Shown here one piece after another: positions 35,140 through 46,665 of a DNA stretch of 64,000 nucleotides. Within the stretch, counting starts at the first letter, position 1. Each line of letters begins with the position of its first letter. Source of the stretch: Castor canadensis. Lineage: Eukaryota > Chordata > Mammalia > Rodentia > Castoridae. The stretch is from the NCBI RefSeq assembly GCF_047511655.1, contig NC_133394.1, positions 143,381,343-143,445,342 of the forward strand. Direction: 5' to 3'. Below the pieces are notes generated by a model. That model worked only from the letters and a program-made list of their open reading frames with translations. It was not told the origin of the DNA and made no database searches. Both the position numbers and the translations under genes were made by a program.

Positions 35140-36340
35140 ATGAAGGGAAGACAGAAAAAACAGGGAAACCAGTTTCCCCACAGCAAAAAATTAGTACAGG
35201 AACCAGAGGGAAATGAAGAAAATAGATACTCAGATCCAGACTCCAATAAAATGAAGATAAACTATGCCAAAGAACCGAATGAAGCCTACAAGAATAATTT
35301 AAAAGAAGACATACTACAGATACTCAATGAGAATTTTATAGAGGTGATACTGGATAGGGTCAACCAAAATGTACAGGAGACACTCAAGAAATTCCAAGAC
35401 AACAAAAATAGAGAATTTGAAAAAGCAAAAGAAGGAATAAAGGAAACCATAGAAGCACTATATAAACACCAAAATGAAACAGAGAACATGATTAATAAAG
35501 AGATAAATGAACTCAGGACAAAAATAGACAACATTAAAGAGGAAACGACTCAGGATATGGAAAAACTTCAGAAAAAAGAACAAAACAAAATTGCAAAACA
35601 AAATGGAAGGCCAATCCAGCAGAATAGAACAAACAAAAGACAGAATCTCAGAACTCGAAGATGAAATGGTAATTAAAGGAAAAACTGAAGAACTATTAAT
35701 TAAACAACTCAAGACCTGTGAAAAGAAAATGCAAGAACTCACTGACTCCACCAAAAGACCAAACATGAGAATCATGGGCATCAAAGAAGGAGAAGAGGTG
35801 CAAGAAAAGGGAATGAGTAATATATTCAACAAAAAAATAACAGAAAATTTCCCAAATCTAGAGAAAGATATTCCCATACACATGCAAGAGGCCTCCAGAA
35901 CACCAAACAGACCAGACCAAAACAGAACTACCCCACGACATATCATCATTAAAACAAGTTCAGAAACTAGGAAAAGAATATTGAAGGATGTAAGAGAGAA
36001 AAAACAAATAACATACAAAGGTAAACCCATCAAAATCACAGCAGACTTCTCCACAGAAACATTAAAAGCAAGAAGAGCATGGGGTGAGATCTTCTGGGCA
36101 CTGAATGAAAATAACTTTGACCCCAGGATACTCTACCCAGCAAAACTATCATTCAAAATACATGGAGCAATAAAAGTTATCCATGATAAGCAGAAACTAA
36201 AACAATATGTGACCACAAAGCCACCACTACAAAGGATTCTGCAAGGGATTCTGCACACAGAAAGTGAAACCCAACATAACCATGAAAGGACAGGAAGCAC
36301 CAAACTACAGGAAAACAAAAAGCAAGAAAGTAGAGAGTAA
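35140..36340 (+). pseudogene. L1 ORF1 pseudogene with one frameshift
   Basis: ORF1p is the trimeric RNA-binding chaperone of the L1 particle. The start at 35140 (Met-Lys-Gly-Arg) aligns with the minus-strand copy; upstream codons from 34915 are UTR read in frame. The first part encodes a basic N-terminus and a long coiled coil rich in Glu, Lys and Asn (to 35590). A frame change around 35590-35640 moves the frame on, where RRM-like (MRIMGIKEGEE, near 35766) and C-terminal (KPIKITADFS, near 36030) domains read openly to the stop at 36338. The two frames total about 400 codons, the normal size. One indel is the only large defect. Confidence 0.88.
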
Positions 36341-36390
36341 CCTCAACTTAGGTACACACAATCAAACCTTCAAACAACTAAGACAACTAA

Positions 36391-39300
36391 ATGACAGGAA
36401 TCACCACATACCTATCAGTACTAACACTTAATGTTAATGGACTTAATTCACCCATCAAAAGGCACCGTTTGACAAAATGGATTAAAAAGGAAGATCCAAC
36501 AACTTATTGCTTACAGGAGACCCTTCTCACTGACAGAAATAAGCATAGGCTTAGGACAAAAGGCTGGAAGAAGATTTACTAAGACAATGGCCCCCGAAAA
36601 CAGGCAGGAGTAGCAATACTTATCTCTGACAAAGTACACTTCAAACCCACATTGATCAAACAAGCTAAAGAAGGACATTCCATACTAATAAAAGGGGAAA
36701 TAGACCAAAAGGAAATAATAATTATCAACCTACACGTGCCTAATGTCAATGCACCCAATTTTATCAAACATACCCTGAAAGACCTAAAAGCATATATATT
36801 AACTCCAACACAGTGGTTGTGGGAGACTTCAACACCACATTATCTTCAATAGATAGATCATCCAAACAAAAAATCTATAAAGAAATCCAAGATCTAAAAT
36901 ATAAAATAGATCAAATGGACCTAGTTGATGTCTACAGAACATTTCATCCAACTTCTACACAATATACATTCTTCTCAGCAGCCCATGGAACCTTCTCCAA
37001 AATAGATCATATCCTAGGGCACAAAGCAAGTCTCAGAAAATACAAGAAAATAGAAATTATACCGTGCATACTATCTGATCACAATGCAATAAAACTAGAA
37101 CTCAACAACAAAGTAAAGACAAAAAACATTCAAACAGCTGGTAACTGAATAACTCATTCTTAATGAACAATGGATCATCGATGAAATAAAAGAGGAAATT
37201 AAAAAGTTCCTGGAAGTCAATGAAAATGAAAACCCAACCTACCAGAACCTATGGGACACAGGAAAGGCAGTCCTGAGAGGAAAGTTTATAGCCATGAGTG
37301 CATATATTAAAAAGATTGAAGGATCCCAAATCAATGACCTAATGATACATCTCAAACTCCTTTAAAAACAAGAACAAGCAAATCCCAAAACAAAGAGAAG
37401 GAGAGAAATAATAAAAATAAGAGCTGAAATCAATGAAATAGAAACCAAAAAAAATCATACAAAGAATTAATGAAACAAAAAGTTGGTTCTTTGAAAAAAC
37501 AAACAAGGTCAACAGACCCCTGGCAAACCTGACTAAAATGAAGAGAGAAAAAACCCAAATTAGTAGAATCAGGAATGCAAAAGGGGAGATAACAACAAAC
37601 ACCATCGAAGTCCAGGAAATCATCAGAGACTACTTTGAGAACCTAGATTCAAATAAATTTGAAAATCTTAAAGAAATGGACAGATTTCTAGATACAAATG
37701 ATCATCCAAAACTGAACCAAGAGGACATTAATCACCTGAATAGATGTATAACACAAAATAAAATTGAAGCAGCAATCAAGAGTCTCCCCAAAAAAGAAAA
37801 GTCCAGGACCTGATGGATTCTCTGCTGATTCTATCAGACCTTTAAAGAAGAACTGATACCAACCCTCCTTAAACTGTTCCACGAAATAGAAAGGGAAGGA
37901 AAACTGCCTAACACACATTTCATGAAGCCAGTATTACGCTTATCCCAAAACCAGGTAAAGGCACCTCCAAAAAGGAGAACTATAGGCCAATCTCCTTAAT
38001 GAACATTGATGCAAAAATACTCAACAAAATAATGGCAAACCGAATTCAGCAACACATCAAAAAGATCATTCACCACGACCAAGTAGGCTTCATCCCAGGG
38101 ATGCAGGGGTGGTTCAACATATGAAAATCAATAAATGTAATAAACCACATTAACAGAAGCAAAGACAAAAACCACTTGATCATCTCAATAGATGCAGAAA
38201 AAGCCTTTGATAAGATCCAACACCAGTTCATGATAAAAGCTCTAAGAAAACTAGGAATAGAGGAAAGTACCTCAACATTATAAAAGCTATATATGACAAA
38301 CTTACAGCCAGCATTATACTTAATGGAGAAAAACTGAAACCATTCCCTCTAAAATCAGGAACCAGACAAGGATGCCCACTATCTCCACTCCTATTCAACA
38401 TAGTACTGGAATTCCTAGCCAGAGCAATTAGGCAAGAAGAAGGAATAAAAGGAATACAAATAGGTAAAGAAACTGTCAAAATATCCTTATTTGCAGACGA
38501 CATGATCCTACAGCAAGGTAGCAGGATATAAAATCAACATTGAAAAATCATTAGCATTTCTATACACTAATAATGAACAAAGAATGTATGAAAACAATTC
38601 CATTTACAATAGCCGCAAAAAAAATCAAATACCTAAGTGTAAACCTAACAAAAGATGTGAATGACCTCTACAAGGAAAACTATAAACTTCTGAAGAAAGA
38701 TTGAGGAAGACTATAGAAAGTGGAGAGATCTCCTATGCTCATGGATTGGTAGAATCAACATAGTAAAAATGTCTACACTCCCAAAAGTAATCTACTGTTT
38801 AAAGCAATTCCCATCAAAATTCCAATGACATTCATTAAAAAGATTGAAAAATCTACCGTGAAATTTATATGGAAACACAAGAGGCCACGAATAGCCAAGG
38901 CAATACTCAAACTATATTACAAAGCAATAACAATAAAAACAGCATGGTACTGGCACAAAAACAGACACGAAGACCAGTGGAACAGAATAGAGGACCCAGA
39001 TGTGAAGCCACACAACTATAACCAACTTGTCTTTGACAAAGGCGCTAAAAATATACGATGGAGAAAAAGCAGCCTCTTCAACAAAAAGTGCTGGGAAAAC
39101 TGGTTAGCAGTCTGCAAAAAACTGAAACTAGATCCATGTATATCACCCTATACCAAGATTAACTCAAAATGGATCAAGGATCTTAATATCAGACCACAAA
39201 CTCTAAAGTTGATACAGGAAAGAGTAGGAACTACTCTGGAGTTAGTAGGTATAGGTAAGAACTTTCTCAATGGAACCCCAGCAGCACAGCAACTAAGAGA

Positions 39301-40098
39301 TAGCATAGATAAATGGGACCTCATAAAACTAAAAAGCTTCTGTTCATCAAAAGAAATGGTCTCTAAACTGAAGAGAATACCCACAGAGTGGGAGAAAATA
39401 TTTGCCAGCTACACATCAGACAAAGGACTGATAACCAGAATATATATGGAACTTAAAAAACTAAATTCTCCCAAAACTAATAAACCAATAAAGAAATGAG
39501 CAAGTAAACTAAACAAAACTTTCTCAAAAGAAGAAAGTGGTCAAAAAACACATGAAAAAAATGCTCACCATCTCTAGCAGTAAAGGAAATGCAAATTAAA
39601 ACCACACTAAGATTCCACCTCACCCCTGTTAGAATAGCCATCATTAGCAACACCACCAACAACAGGTGTTGGCGAGGATGCGGGGAAAAAGGAACCCTCT
39701 TATACTGCTGGTGGGAATGTAAACTAGTACAACCACTCTGGAAAAAAATTTGGAGGCTACTTAAAAAGCTAGACATTGATCTACCATTTGATCCAGCAAT
39801 ACCACTCTTGGGGATATACCCAAAAGACTGTGACACAGGTTACTCCAGAGGTACCTGCACACCCATGTTTATTGCGGCACTATTCACAATAGCCAAGTTA
39901 TGGAAACAGCCAAGATGCCCCACTACTGACAAATGGATCAAGAAAATGTGGTATTATTCACAATGGAATTTTATGCAGCCATGAAGAAGAATGAAATGTT
40001 ACCATTCCCTGGTAAATGGATGGAATTGGAGAACATCATTCTGAGTGAGGTTAGCCTGGCCCAAAAGACCAAAAATCATATGTTCTCCTCATATGTGG
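36391..40098 (+). pseudogene. L1 ORF2 (endonuclease-reverse transcriptase) pseudogene
   Basis: The start at 36391 leads into the apurinic-type endonuclease (LTLNVNGLNSPIKRHR, CLQET), with the later SDHNAIKLEL block near 37076. RT sequence covers about 37540-38510, with RPISLMN-like and [12 protein letters not shown] blocks and an intact FADD (38490-38501). Immediately after FADD about 60 bases are missing compared with the copy at 48313. The post-RT region is open at 38825-39499 and the Cys-rich C-terminus ([15 protein letters not shown]) at 39668-39724. Stops at 36580, 37146, 37814 and elsewhere make it inactive. Confidence 0.9.
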
Positions 40099-40437
40099 AC
40101 ATTAGATCAAGGGCAAACACAACAATGGGATTGGACTTTGAGCACATGATAAAAGCAAGAGCACACAAGGAAGGGGTGAGGATAGGTAAGACACCTAAAA
40201 AATTAGCTAGCATTTGTTGCCCTTAACGCAGAGAAACTAAAGCAGATACCTTAAAAGCAACTGAGGCCAATAGGAAAAGGGGACCAGGAACTAGAGAAAA
40301 GGTTAGATGAAAAAAAATTAACCTAGAAGGTAACACCCACGCACAGGAAATCAATGTGAGTCAACTCCCTGTATAGCTATTCTTATCTCAACTAGCAAAA
40401 CCACTTGTTCCTTCCTATTATTGCTTATACTCTCTCT

Positions 40438-40657
40438 TTATTGTTTTATTATTCATATGTGCATACAAGGCTTGGGTCATTTCTCCCCCCTGCCCCCACT
40501 CCCTCCCTTACCACCTACCCCGCCCCCTCCCTCTTCCCCTACTCCCTTGATACCCAGCAGAAACTATTTTGCCCTTATCTCTAATTTTGTTGAAGAGAGA
40601 GTATAAGCAATAATAGAAAGGAACAAGGGTTTTTGCTGGTTGAGATAAGGAGAATGA
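40438..40657 (-). mobile_element. Inverted L1 3' end, minus strand
   Basis: Its reverse complement is the last 220 bases of the L1 3' UTR: CTATTATTGCTTATACTCTC, the G-rich tract (C-rich on plus at 40485-40555), AATGACCCAAGCC and ATGCACATATGAATAATAAA. The final 64 bases of the sense L1 (40374-40437) thus recur here in inverse orientation (40594-40657). It is joined tail to tail with the plus-strand L1. Confidence 0.85.
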
Positions 40658-40865
40658 AGCCAATTAAGGTGAGGGTATATGGTTGATGGACTCCATATAC
40701 TTATATGAAATAGAACAAAGAAACCTCTAATGAAGGAAGTTGAGGGGGAGAGACGATGGGGGCGATCTAACCAATGTGCAATATAAGCCTAATTGGAATT
40801 GTCACTATGAATCCCCTCCCTTGCATAATGAATATATCCTAATAAAAAATTATAATAAAAATGTA
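40658..40865 (+). mobile_element. L1 3' UTR fragment, sense, second type
   Basis: GGTGAGGGTATATGGTTGAT, 'gggcgatctaaccaatgtgca', CACTATGAATCCCCTCCC and AATATATCCTAATAAAAAAT match in order the fragment at 20746-21062. It joins the inverted L1 end without a gap. Confidence 0.7.
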
Positions 40866-42504
40866 TTGGGTGCCTATAACTGCAGGTCAATTCAAAGTTG
40901 CTATCTTATGTATCATCCCCACCTTCACGTTGAATCCCAGAGATGAACAGCACTTATGAGCAGTAGAACCTGGACTTAAACCAAGGAATATTGAACTCCA
41001 AAGCTCAACTTGTGTTTCCAAACAGCTGCGTCTGCCAGTTCAGGTGAACCTGGCTAGAAAGACAGAATCTTTAATTAGAAGAGCACATAAGGAATAAGAA
41101 ATGGCACTCAGTTAATTTCATAGGGAACACTTTCTCTTTCCAAGTGTGGGCGAAATGGATTGAAATGAAACTGTCATCTCGAAAATAAAATCTGCTCTGT
41201 GCAGCCAGCTGAGTCTACGTGCACTATACTCGTGATCAGCCTTTGGAAATTTAGCTGGGTCAAGCAGTACTGACCTCCTCAACCAATTTTAAATCCAGGC
41301 GATATTTAAAACATTTCACTCTGGAAAAAAATAATCTTCCTCATAAAGCAATTAAAGAAGCTGAACAAGAAATAGGAGGCCTTTTCTAGAAATAAAAGAT
41401 GGAATTGCTTGTCCTGAATTTTTGTCACTTGTTTACCCAAGGTTTCCACGCAACAAACAGAGTTCATGCTGCAGAAAAATCTCTAGCATCCAAGTTAATC
41501 AACTGCCATGCTCCACAGAAAACCCTCTCAGCCCCAGCTAATCCTCTCATCCGCTAGACAAATAATATCTTAGACCTTCCTAAGAGTGGTCCAATTGGTT
41601 TTATTATTATTATAAGCTTGTTACTTTGTCACCACTATTGTATCTTTTGATGTACAGATCATAGATTACAGTAAAAGCCCACCTGCTCCAGGTCAGTTGA
41701 AGGGTCAGAAAGCCCTAGGGAAGAAAAGATGTCAATGAAAGCTCAAGAAGCCAGTCCAGAGCATCTAACAATATCAAAAAACCAGGCAGAGAGGGATGTC
41801 ATCCTGGAAGAAAAAAATGGAGAATTCTCAAAGAGACTGCAATTATTCAGGAATGAACATCACAATGGGAATACCCATGCCTTAGCAAACTCTGTATTCA
41901 GGCAGGCAAAGGGAGACAGGAGTTTCTAAAGTTAAAATGAGAAGGGTTACTAAGTTGTGGTGAAACAATTATCCTTGCCTGCAAGCATCAATAGCAAGGG
42001 TCTCATCAGTCCAAGGTCAAGCAGGCTGGGCAGATGCCCTCATGAATTAATATGATTTTGTGCAGTGTTGCAGTGGTCTTTGGGCTGGACCAAGGTTCTG
42101 GGAGAGTATCTTGTGACAGTTCTTGTTATCTGACACAGGTGTCTAAGATCTCTGCCTTCATAACCTTCTGGCTTTATTTTATTTAGTTAGTTTTTGATAG
42201 AGTTTGACACAAGTGACTCCATTCTGACTCTGACAACTTGCATAGGGACTAGTTGAGATTGTTTTGTTATACTCTTGTGGAAACTGAGATGAAAACAAGG
42301 AAGTGGCTGCCCAGTCACTGACTACTAGCAAGTGACAGTGACCATGACAGTCCATAAGCATGTCATAGCCCAGTGCCCTTTCACCATATCCCCACTTTTT
42401 CAGGCTTCTGTGTTCTGCAGTGTACTAGCACGTGTGTCTCGCAGTTTTCTACCTGCACTATTCCATGACATGTGATAATAATAGAGATAATGGAGGATGG
42501 GTAT
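40866..42504. other. Low-repeat sequence without a recognisable gene
   Basis: No repeat family is evident through most of this interval. The open frame 41729-41929 (66 residues) has no domain I recognise. The part at 41100-41420 looks complex and non-repetitive. Confidence 0.45.
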
Positions 42505-42620
42505 TGTTACAGATTCACACATGTCCTCCAAAAAGATATTGGTGTCCTAAACGCCGTGGTCCATGACTATGATCTTATTTCGAAATAGGAATAAAGAAAA
42601 ATGATTTCCTTACTCGGAAC
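42505..42620 (+). repeat. Short LTR-like fragment
   Basis: 'gttacagattcacacatgtcctcc', 'gatattggtgtcctaaacgccgtgg' and 'gatcttatttcgaaataggaa' match motifs common at the start of an old mammalian LTR-type repeat. Low-confidence family. Confidence 0.4.
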
Positions 42621-43250
42621 ACTTCTGACCCGACATAAAATGGTGGGCTGTCCAAGCCAGGAAATTCTCCAGTTCCATGCAGAATCCAACAGGGTACCCT
42701 ACACTTAAATTCTGGCACTAAGTAGCCAGAGTTAGCACAGATCCCGCAGGTCAAGTGCTCAGTCTCACAAAACTTCCCCCCTCCAAGCCCTCTTCAGATG
42801 CCAATCATAACTAATGAATCCTCAGCTTTCCCACTCTTCTGTTCAACCGGGGTACAAATATCAGTGGTCCCCAGGACTCGCTTCTCAAGTGTGCTAATTT
42901 GATATGATGGCTAACAGAGTTCAGGGAAACCCTTCACTTGCTATTAGTGGTTTATTACAAAGGACACAGATGAACTGTCAGATGAAAAAGCAGTTAGGGC
43001 AAGATGCAGAAAGGTTACAAGCACAAGGATTTCTTTCCCCATGGAATTTGGGGTACACTACATGCCCAGCAAGTGGAAGTGTTCCTCAACCCAGAAGCAT
43101 TCTGAACTCCATCATTTAGAGGTTTTAGGGGCATTTCATTGTGAAGACATGATTGATTTAATCATTAGCCATTAGTGATTGACTCAATCTCCAACCCCTC
43201 TCTCCTCCCAGGAGGTCAAAGGTGAGGCAAAGAATACCAGCCCTTTAGAT

Positions 43251-43600
43251 CTTGAATGTGCCCCAAAGGCTTCTGCATTGAAGACTTGAATCACAGCTGA
43301 TGGCACTGTTGGGAGGTGGTGAGGCTAGTTGGAGGAAGAGGGTCATGGGAGGATGCCTTGAAGGTAATGTTGGGGCCCTAGCCCTTTCCCTACCCTGTTT
43401 CCCAGTTACCATGAGTTGAGCAGCTCTAATGCAGCACATGCTCCCTGCCAAGATATTCTGCCTCACCACAGCCCCAAACCAACAGAGTCAAGTGACAATG
43501 GGCTGAAACCTCTGGAACCATGAGCCAAAATAAGCTTCTCTTTCTTTAAGTTGATTTTCTCAGCTAATTTGTAATAACAATGAAAAGTGACTAATCCACA
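43251..43600 (+). mobile_element. MaLR (MLT1-like) LTR
   Basis: Starts TTGAATGTGCCCCAAAGGC, carries 'gcactgttgggaggtggtgagg' and 'atgagccaaaataagcttc' and ends GTGACTAATCCACA, in the order of an MLT1-type LTR. The upstream stretch 43090-43250 (GATTGATTTAATCATTAGCC) resembles related internal or LTR sequence. Confidence 0.65.
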
Positions 43601-44139
43601 TGCCTTGATTCTTGATCCTAAAGCTGTCTGGAGAACCCCACCACCAGTTATTCATTATCATACAAAAAAACGACTCATCACTTCAGAGATTTCCGTGGTC
43701 TTAGAAACCCTTGTGTTGGTAATTGGAGTCTAAAGACTAAAATCAGTTTTATGGCAGCCCCAAGAAACCGATTGGGGCATCTGTGATATTTAACATTGAG
43801 ACAACAGAATTGTAGACCTCTTATGATTTTACCAGCTGGTAGTAAATGTAGTTACATCTAGAATAATACCTACTGGCTTTCAGATGAGTTCCACGATAAT
43901 AGAAAAAACAAGGACTAAAAACTATCCAGATGATTGTACTTGGCCCTAAACATAAGAAGCTTTTGCTTCCAAAGGGCTCTACTCCATTGATTCTGGGGGT
44001 GAGGGGAGCCCTGTACTCTCACCCCTGTGCCTGCTTCACAAGACTCTCCAGGATGTGGTGCTTGTCTACCTTCAAGAATCATTCCTGGCCTCCCAGATCT
44101 AAGCTCTGTGTGTTATCCCAGGGTTTCCCTGATCATATG
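43601..44139. other. No gene or confident repeat
   Basis: Unassigned. The 88-residue open frame at 43930-44196 has no visible domain and ends in a repeat-like segment. Confidence 0.45.
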
Positions 44140-44560
44140 TATCAGCTAAGACTGCATTTGGCTGCATGTAACAGACACTTACCTATAATGGCTTAACCAA
44201 AGATACAGCCTGCATTGCAGTAGCTGCAAAGGAAGGCCACAGGACCAGGACTCTTCCAACTTTGTGCTCTGCCATTCTTGGCATATGTTTTCCATCCCTA
44301 AAAGCTCAAGATGGCTACTATGTTTCCAGGAACTGAATCTATGTGCCAGAAAAAAGGGAAGAAGGTAATAGAATAATAAAAAGCAAATAGCAACTTCCAG
44401 TTAAATCTTTTTCACCAGAAAAACAACTACCTTCCCCAAAGCACTGTCCAATGCACTTACATTTCATTGGCCATTATTTGCTGATACAGGTACCCAAGAA
44501 ATGTCTGTAGAGGAGTCTGGAGAGACCAGTATTTTGACTGAGTGTAATACTTCCTCAAAT
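44140..44560 (-). repeat. Old interspersed repeat, family uncertain
   Basis: 'atcagctaagactgcatttggctgcatgtaacag' and 'aagctcaagatggctactatg' resemble a common mammalian repeat seen antisense. I cannot name the family by eye. 44561-45117 is unassigned AT-rich sequence. Confidence 0.35.
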
Positions 44561-45117
44561 GAATCATGGTTGTGTAATAAAACAGGGAGAAGGGATATCT
44601 CATAGGCTTTTAGCAATGTGACAGACAGCACAGGACACACAAAATTGGTGGAAAATATAAAACTATTTTTTTAAATTTTTGATAGCTAAGCATTTACTTT
44701 AATATATATTAGAAAAATAATCACAAAATCGAACTTGAGATTTTATAAATGTTTATGTTTGTAATGATATTAAGAGAATAGCAAAACAAGATGGTAAAAT
44801 GATTTAAATAAAAATAGTAAATAAAATTGTACTGTTGGTTTTCAGAGAAAATCCATGATTCTTAAATTGCTACAGTTTGGGAAATGCTCATTGAATTTCT
44901 CAAAACATGCTCCACTATTTCAATTCCCTGAGCCTTTTTTGCATTTCACCTTGAGTTTTCTTATTCCTTCCTGCCTAGACAAATCCTAAATGTCTGCAAA
45001 ACTTTTCTCAAAGGTCACATCCTTTGTGATTTCTTCCCTAAGATTACCCAGTACTTGTTACCTCCCTTAGTTTTCCTCCAGAATGTGGCACATATCCTGT
45101 ACTGCCAACATTTCCTT

Positions 45118-45500
45118 CTATCAGTCAGATTTGCCTATAACAATGGTGAATAACAAGCAATCTCCAAAGGTTTACAAATACAAATATCTGGTTCTTGCTC
45201 ACGTTGCAGTTGTGGATTTTAGGCTGTGACTCTGATAAACTGTGACTGAGTTGGGTTTGAACCACATGTTTTTTCAGTTCAAGTATCCAAGCTAATGAAG
45301 ACTACTGCCCCTCAATCATAAATGTGACATTCTCATGGTATAGAGTGCAAACACAGGAGAAAAATTGAAATACCTCTTAAAATCTCTGCTTGCATCTGCT
45401 AAACCATCATTTCCACTCACAATTCCATAGACTAAAGCAGGTCACATCATCATATCTAATGTCATATCTAATGTCCCCCTATAGGGGAGTGAGAGTAAAT
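45118..45500 (-). repeat. Old interspersed repeat, family uncertain
   Basis: 'tcagtcagatttgcctataac' followed by 'ctggttcttgctcacgttg' and 'aagcaggtcacatcatcat' has the layout of an old LTR-type repeat in reverse. Contains a local tandem repeat of CATATCTAATGT at about 45451-45476. Confidence 0.35.
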
Positions 45501-45623
45501 ATTTTCTGAATAATGATATCAACTTCAATACTTCTGTTGTAATAATTTATACCCCTGTCTTGTCACTAAACTGAACTCTTGAAAGGTAGAGACAAGATCT
45601 AGTGGATATTTATCATGTTTTTT

Positions 45624-45665
45624 AATATATCTTTTATTCATACGTGCATACAATGTTTGGGTCAT
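45624..45665 (-). mobile_element. Very short L1 3'-end insertion with target-site duplications
   Basis: The 42 bases read on the minus strand as the L1 terminus: AATGACCCAAACATTGTATG, CACGTATGAATAAAAG, then an A/T-rich tail. TTTATCATGTTTTT (45609-45622) and TTTATCATGGTTTTT (45666-45680) are near-identical flanks. This is an extreme 5' truncation. Confidence 0.8.
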
Positions 45666-45689
45666 TTTATCATGGTTTTTGAGGATGGT

Positions 45690-46080
45690 TATCCCAAGTT
45701 AAAACCCAGAAACTCACTTTACCAGTTTCCCTTGCATCTAGGGCAGTTATGCATGTGACTTGGTCTCCTCCAATAAGATGAACGCATGAGACACTTCAGT
45801 TCAGATGCAACACTCAAAAGAAGGAAGTAACCATGCAGAATACATCCCAATCAAATAGACATCTGCCTTCAGCCATGGCTGCTAATTGAGAAGCCTCCTT
45901 CCTGTGCCACCAGCAGAGAATTCACTGGAGCAGTCCTGAGGTAGAAACTGGCACTGGAGCTACCAATGATGATCAATAGTTGGTCCTCCTAGAGGTTATG
46001 TGAGTTACTGAATATCCTTTTTGATAAATTTCTTTTCTGCCTAAATTAGCTAAAACAGATTCTGTTGCTTACAAAAAGTG
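45690..46080 (+). repeat. LTR-like old repeat
   Basis: 'tttcccttgcatctagggcagttatgcatgtgac' and 'ccaataagatgaacgcatgagac' followed by a 'gagcagtcctgag' region resemble an old ERVL-type LTR. Family uncertain. Confidence 0.4.
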
Positions 46081-46163
46081 AGCTTGACTGATGCACTGTA
46101 TCTTATCATAGCACCCACCATGGAGTAGATAGTGCAGGTTTGCTGGAAGAAAGCAATTAACAA

Positions 46164-46472
46164 GGTGGGTTTTGGTGGCTTACTCCTGTAATCCTAGCTA
46201 CTTGGGAGACTGAGATTGTGAGGATTGTAGTTCCAGGCCACCCTGGGGGAAAACCAATGGCTGGACTCAGTGGTGTGCACCTGTCATCCTGTCAAAGGTA
46301 GAAAGCATGAAGTAGGAGCATCACAGTCCTGCTGGCCCAGGCAAAAAGTGAGACCCTATCTCCAAATTAACCAGAGCAAAAAGGCTTAGAGGCGTGACTG
46401 AAGTGGTAGAGCATTTGCTTACCAAATGTGAAATCCTTAGTTCAAACACCAGTACTGCCAAAAAAAAAAAGC
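46164..46472 (+). repeat. Trimeric SINE: two 7SL-like heads plus ID
   Basis: First 7SL-like monomer at 46164-46255 (TAATCCTAGCTACTTGGG), second at 46258-46375 (GGCTGGACTCAGTGGTGTGC ... CATCCTG), then an ID-like module (46380-46458) and an A-run. Alu-like dimers joined to an ID tail differ from the single-head composite elsewhere in the window. Confidence 0.8.
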
Positions 46473-46489
46473 AATTAATAATTGAGGAT

Positions 46490-46665
46490 AGCCAATTTAT
46501 TGAGTGCTTACTGTATGCCAGGTATTAAATGTCTACAATATTTAAGTTAATTTTTTCATTTAATCTTTATATTTTTAGGTAGATACTATTGTCCCTATTA
46601 CATTGGTCAAGACACTGTACACAGAAATTAAGAATAAATAACTATCAGAACATCCAATGATGAAC
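46490..46665 (+). repeat. MIR SINE
   Basis: 'atttattgagtgcttactgtatgccaggtatt' then 'catttaatctttatatttttaggtagatactattg' follow MIR-like order. Confidence 0.65.

Larger units (their letters stand above)
33537..40437 (+). mobile_element. Near-full-length degraded L1, plus strand
   Basis: The 5' UTR begins GGATTCCAAGATGGCAGCTAG, a start typical of rodent and other mammalian L1s. ORF1 (35140-36340) and ORF2 (36391 to about 40098) follow, then 340 bases of 3' UTR. At about 40437 the sense 3' UTR stops and an inverted L1 3' end begins, so the element has lost its own tail. This copy is the best preserved in the window but has a frameshift in ORF1 and many stops in ORF2. Confidence 0.9.

Noticed and set aside
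35458..36054. 198-residue minus-strand open frame
   Set aside because: Exact antisense shadow of L1 ORF1; its hydrophobic look comes from reversing a Lys/Glu/Asn-rich coiled coil.
40740..40946. 68-residue plus-strand frame (and 40421-40606)
   Set aside because: Lie in L1 3' UTR sequence, the second in the inverted C-rich tract.
43930..44196. 88-residue plus-strand open frame
   Set aside because: No domain, ends in a repeat-like segment, and no splice or promoter support.
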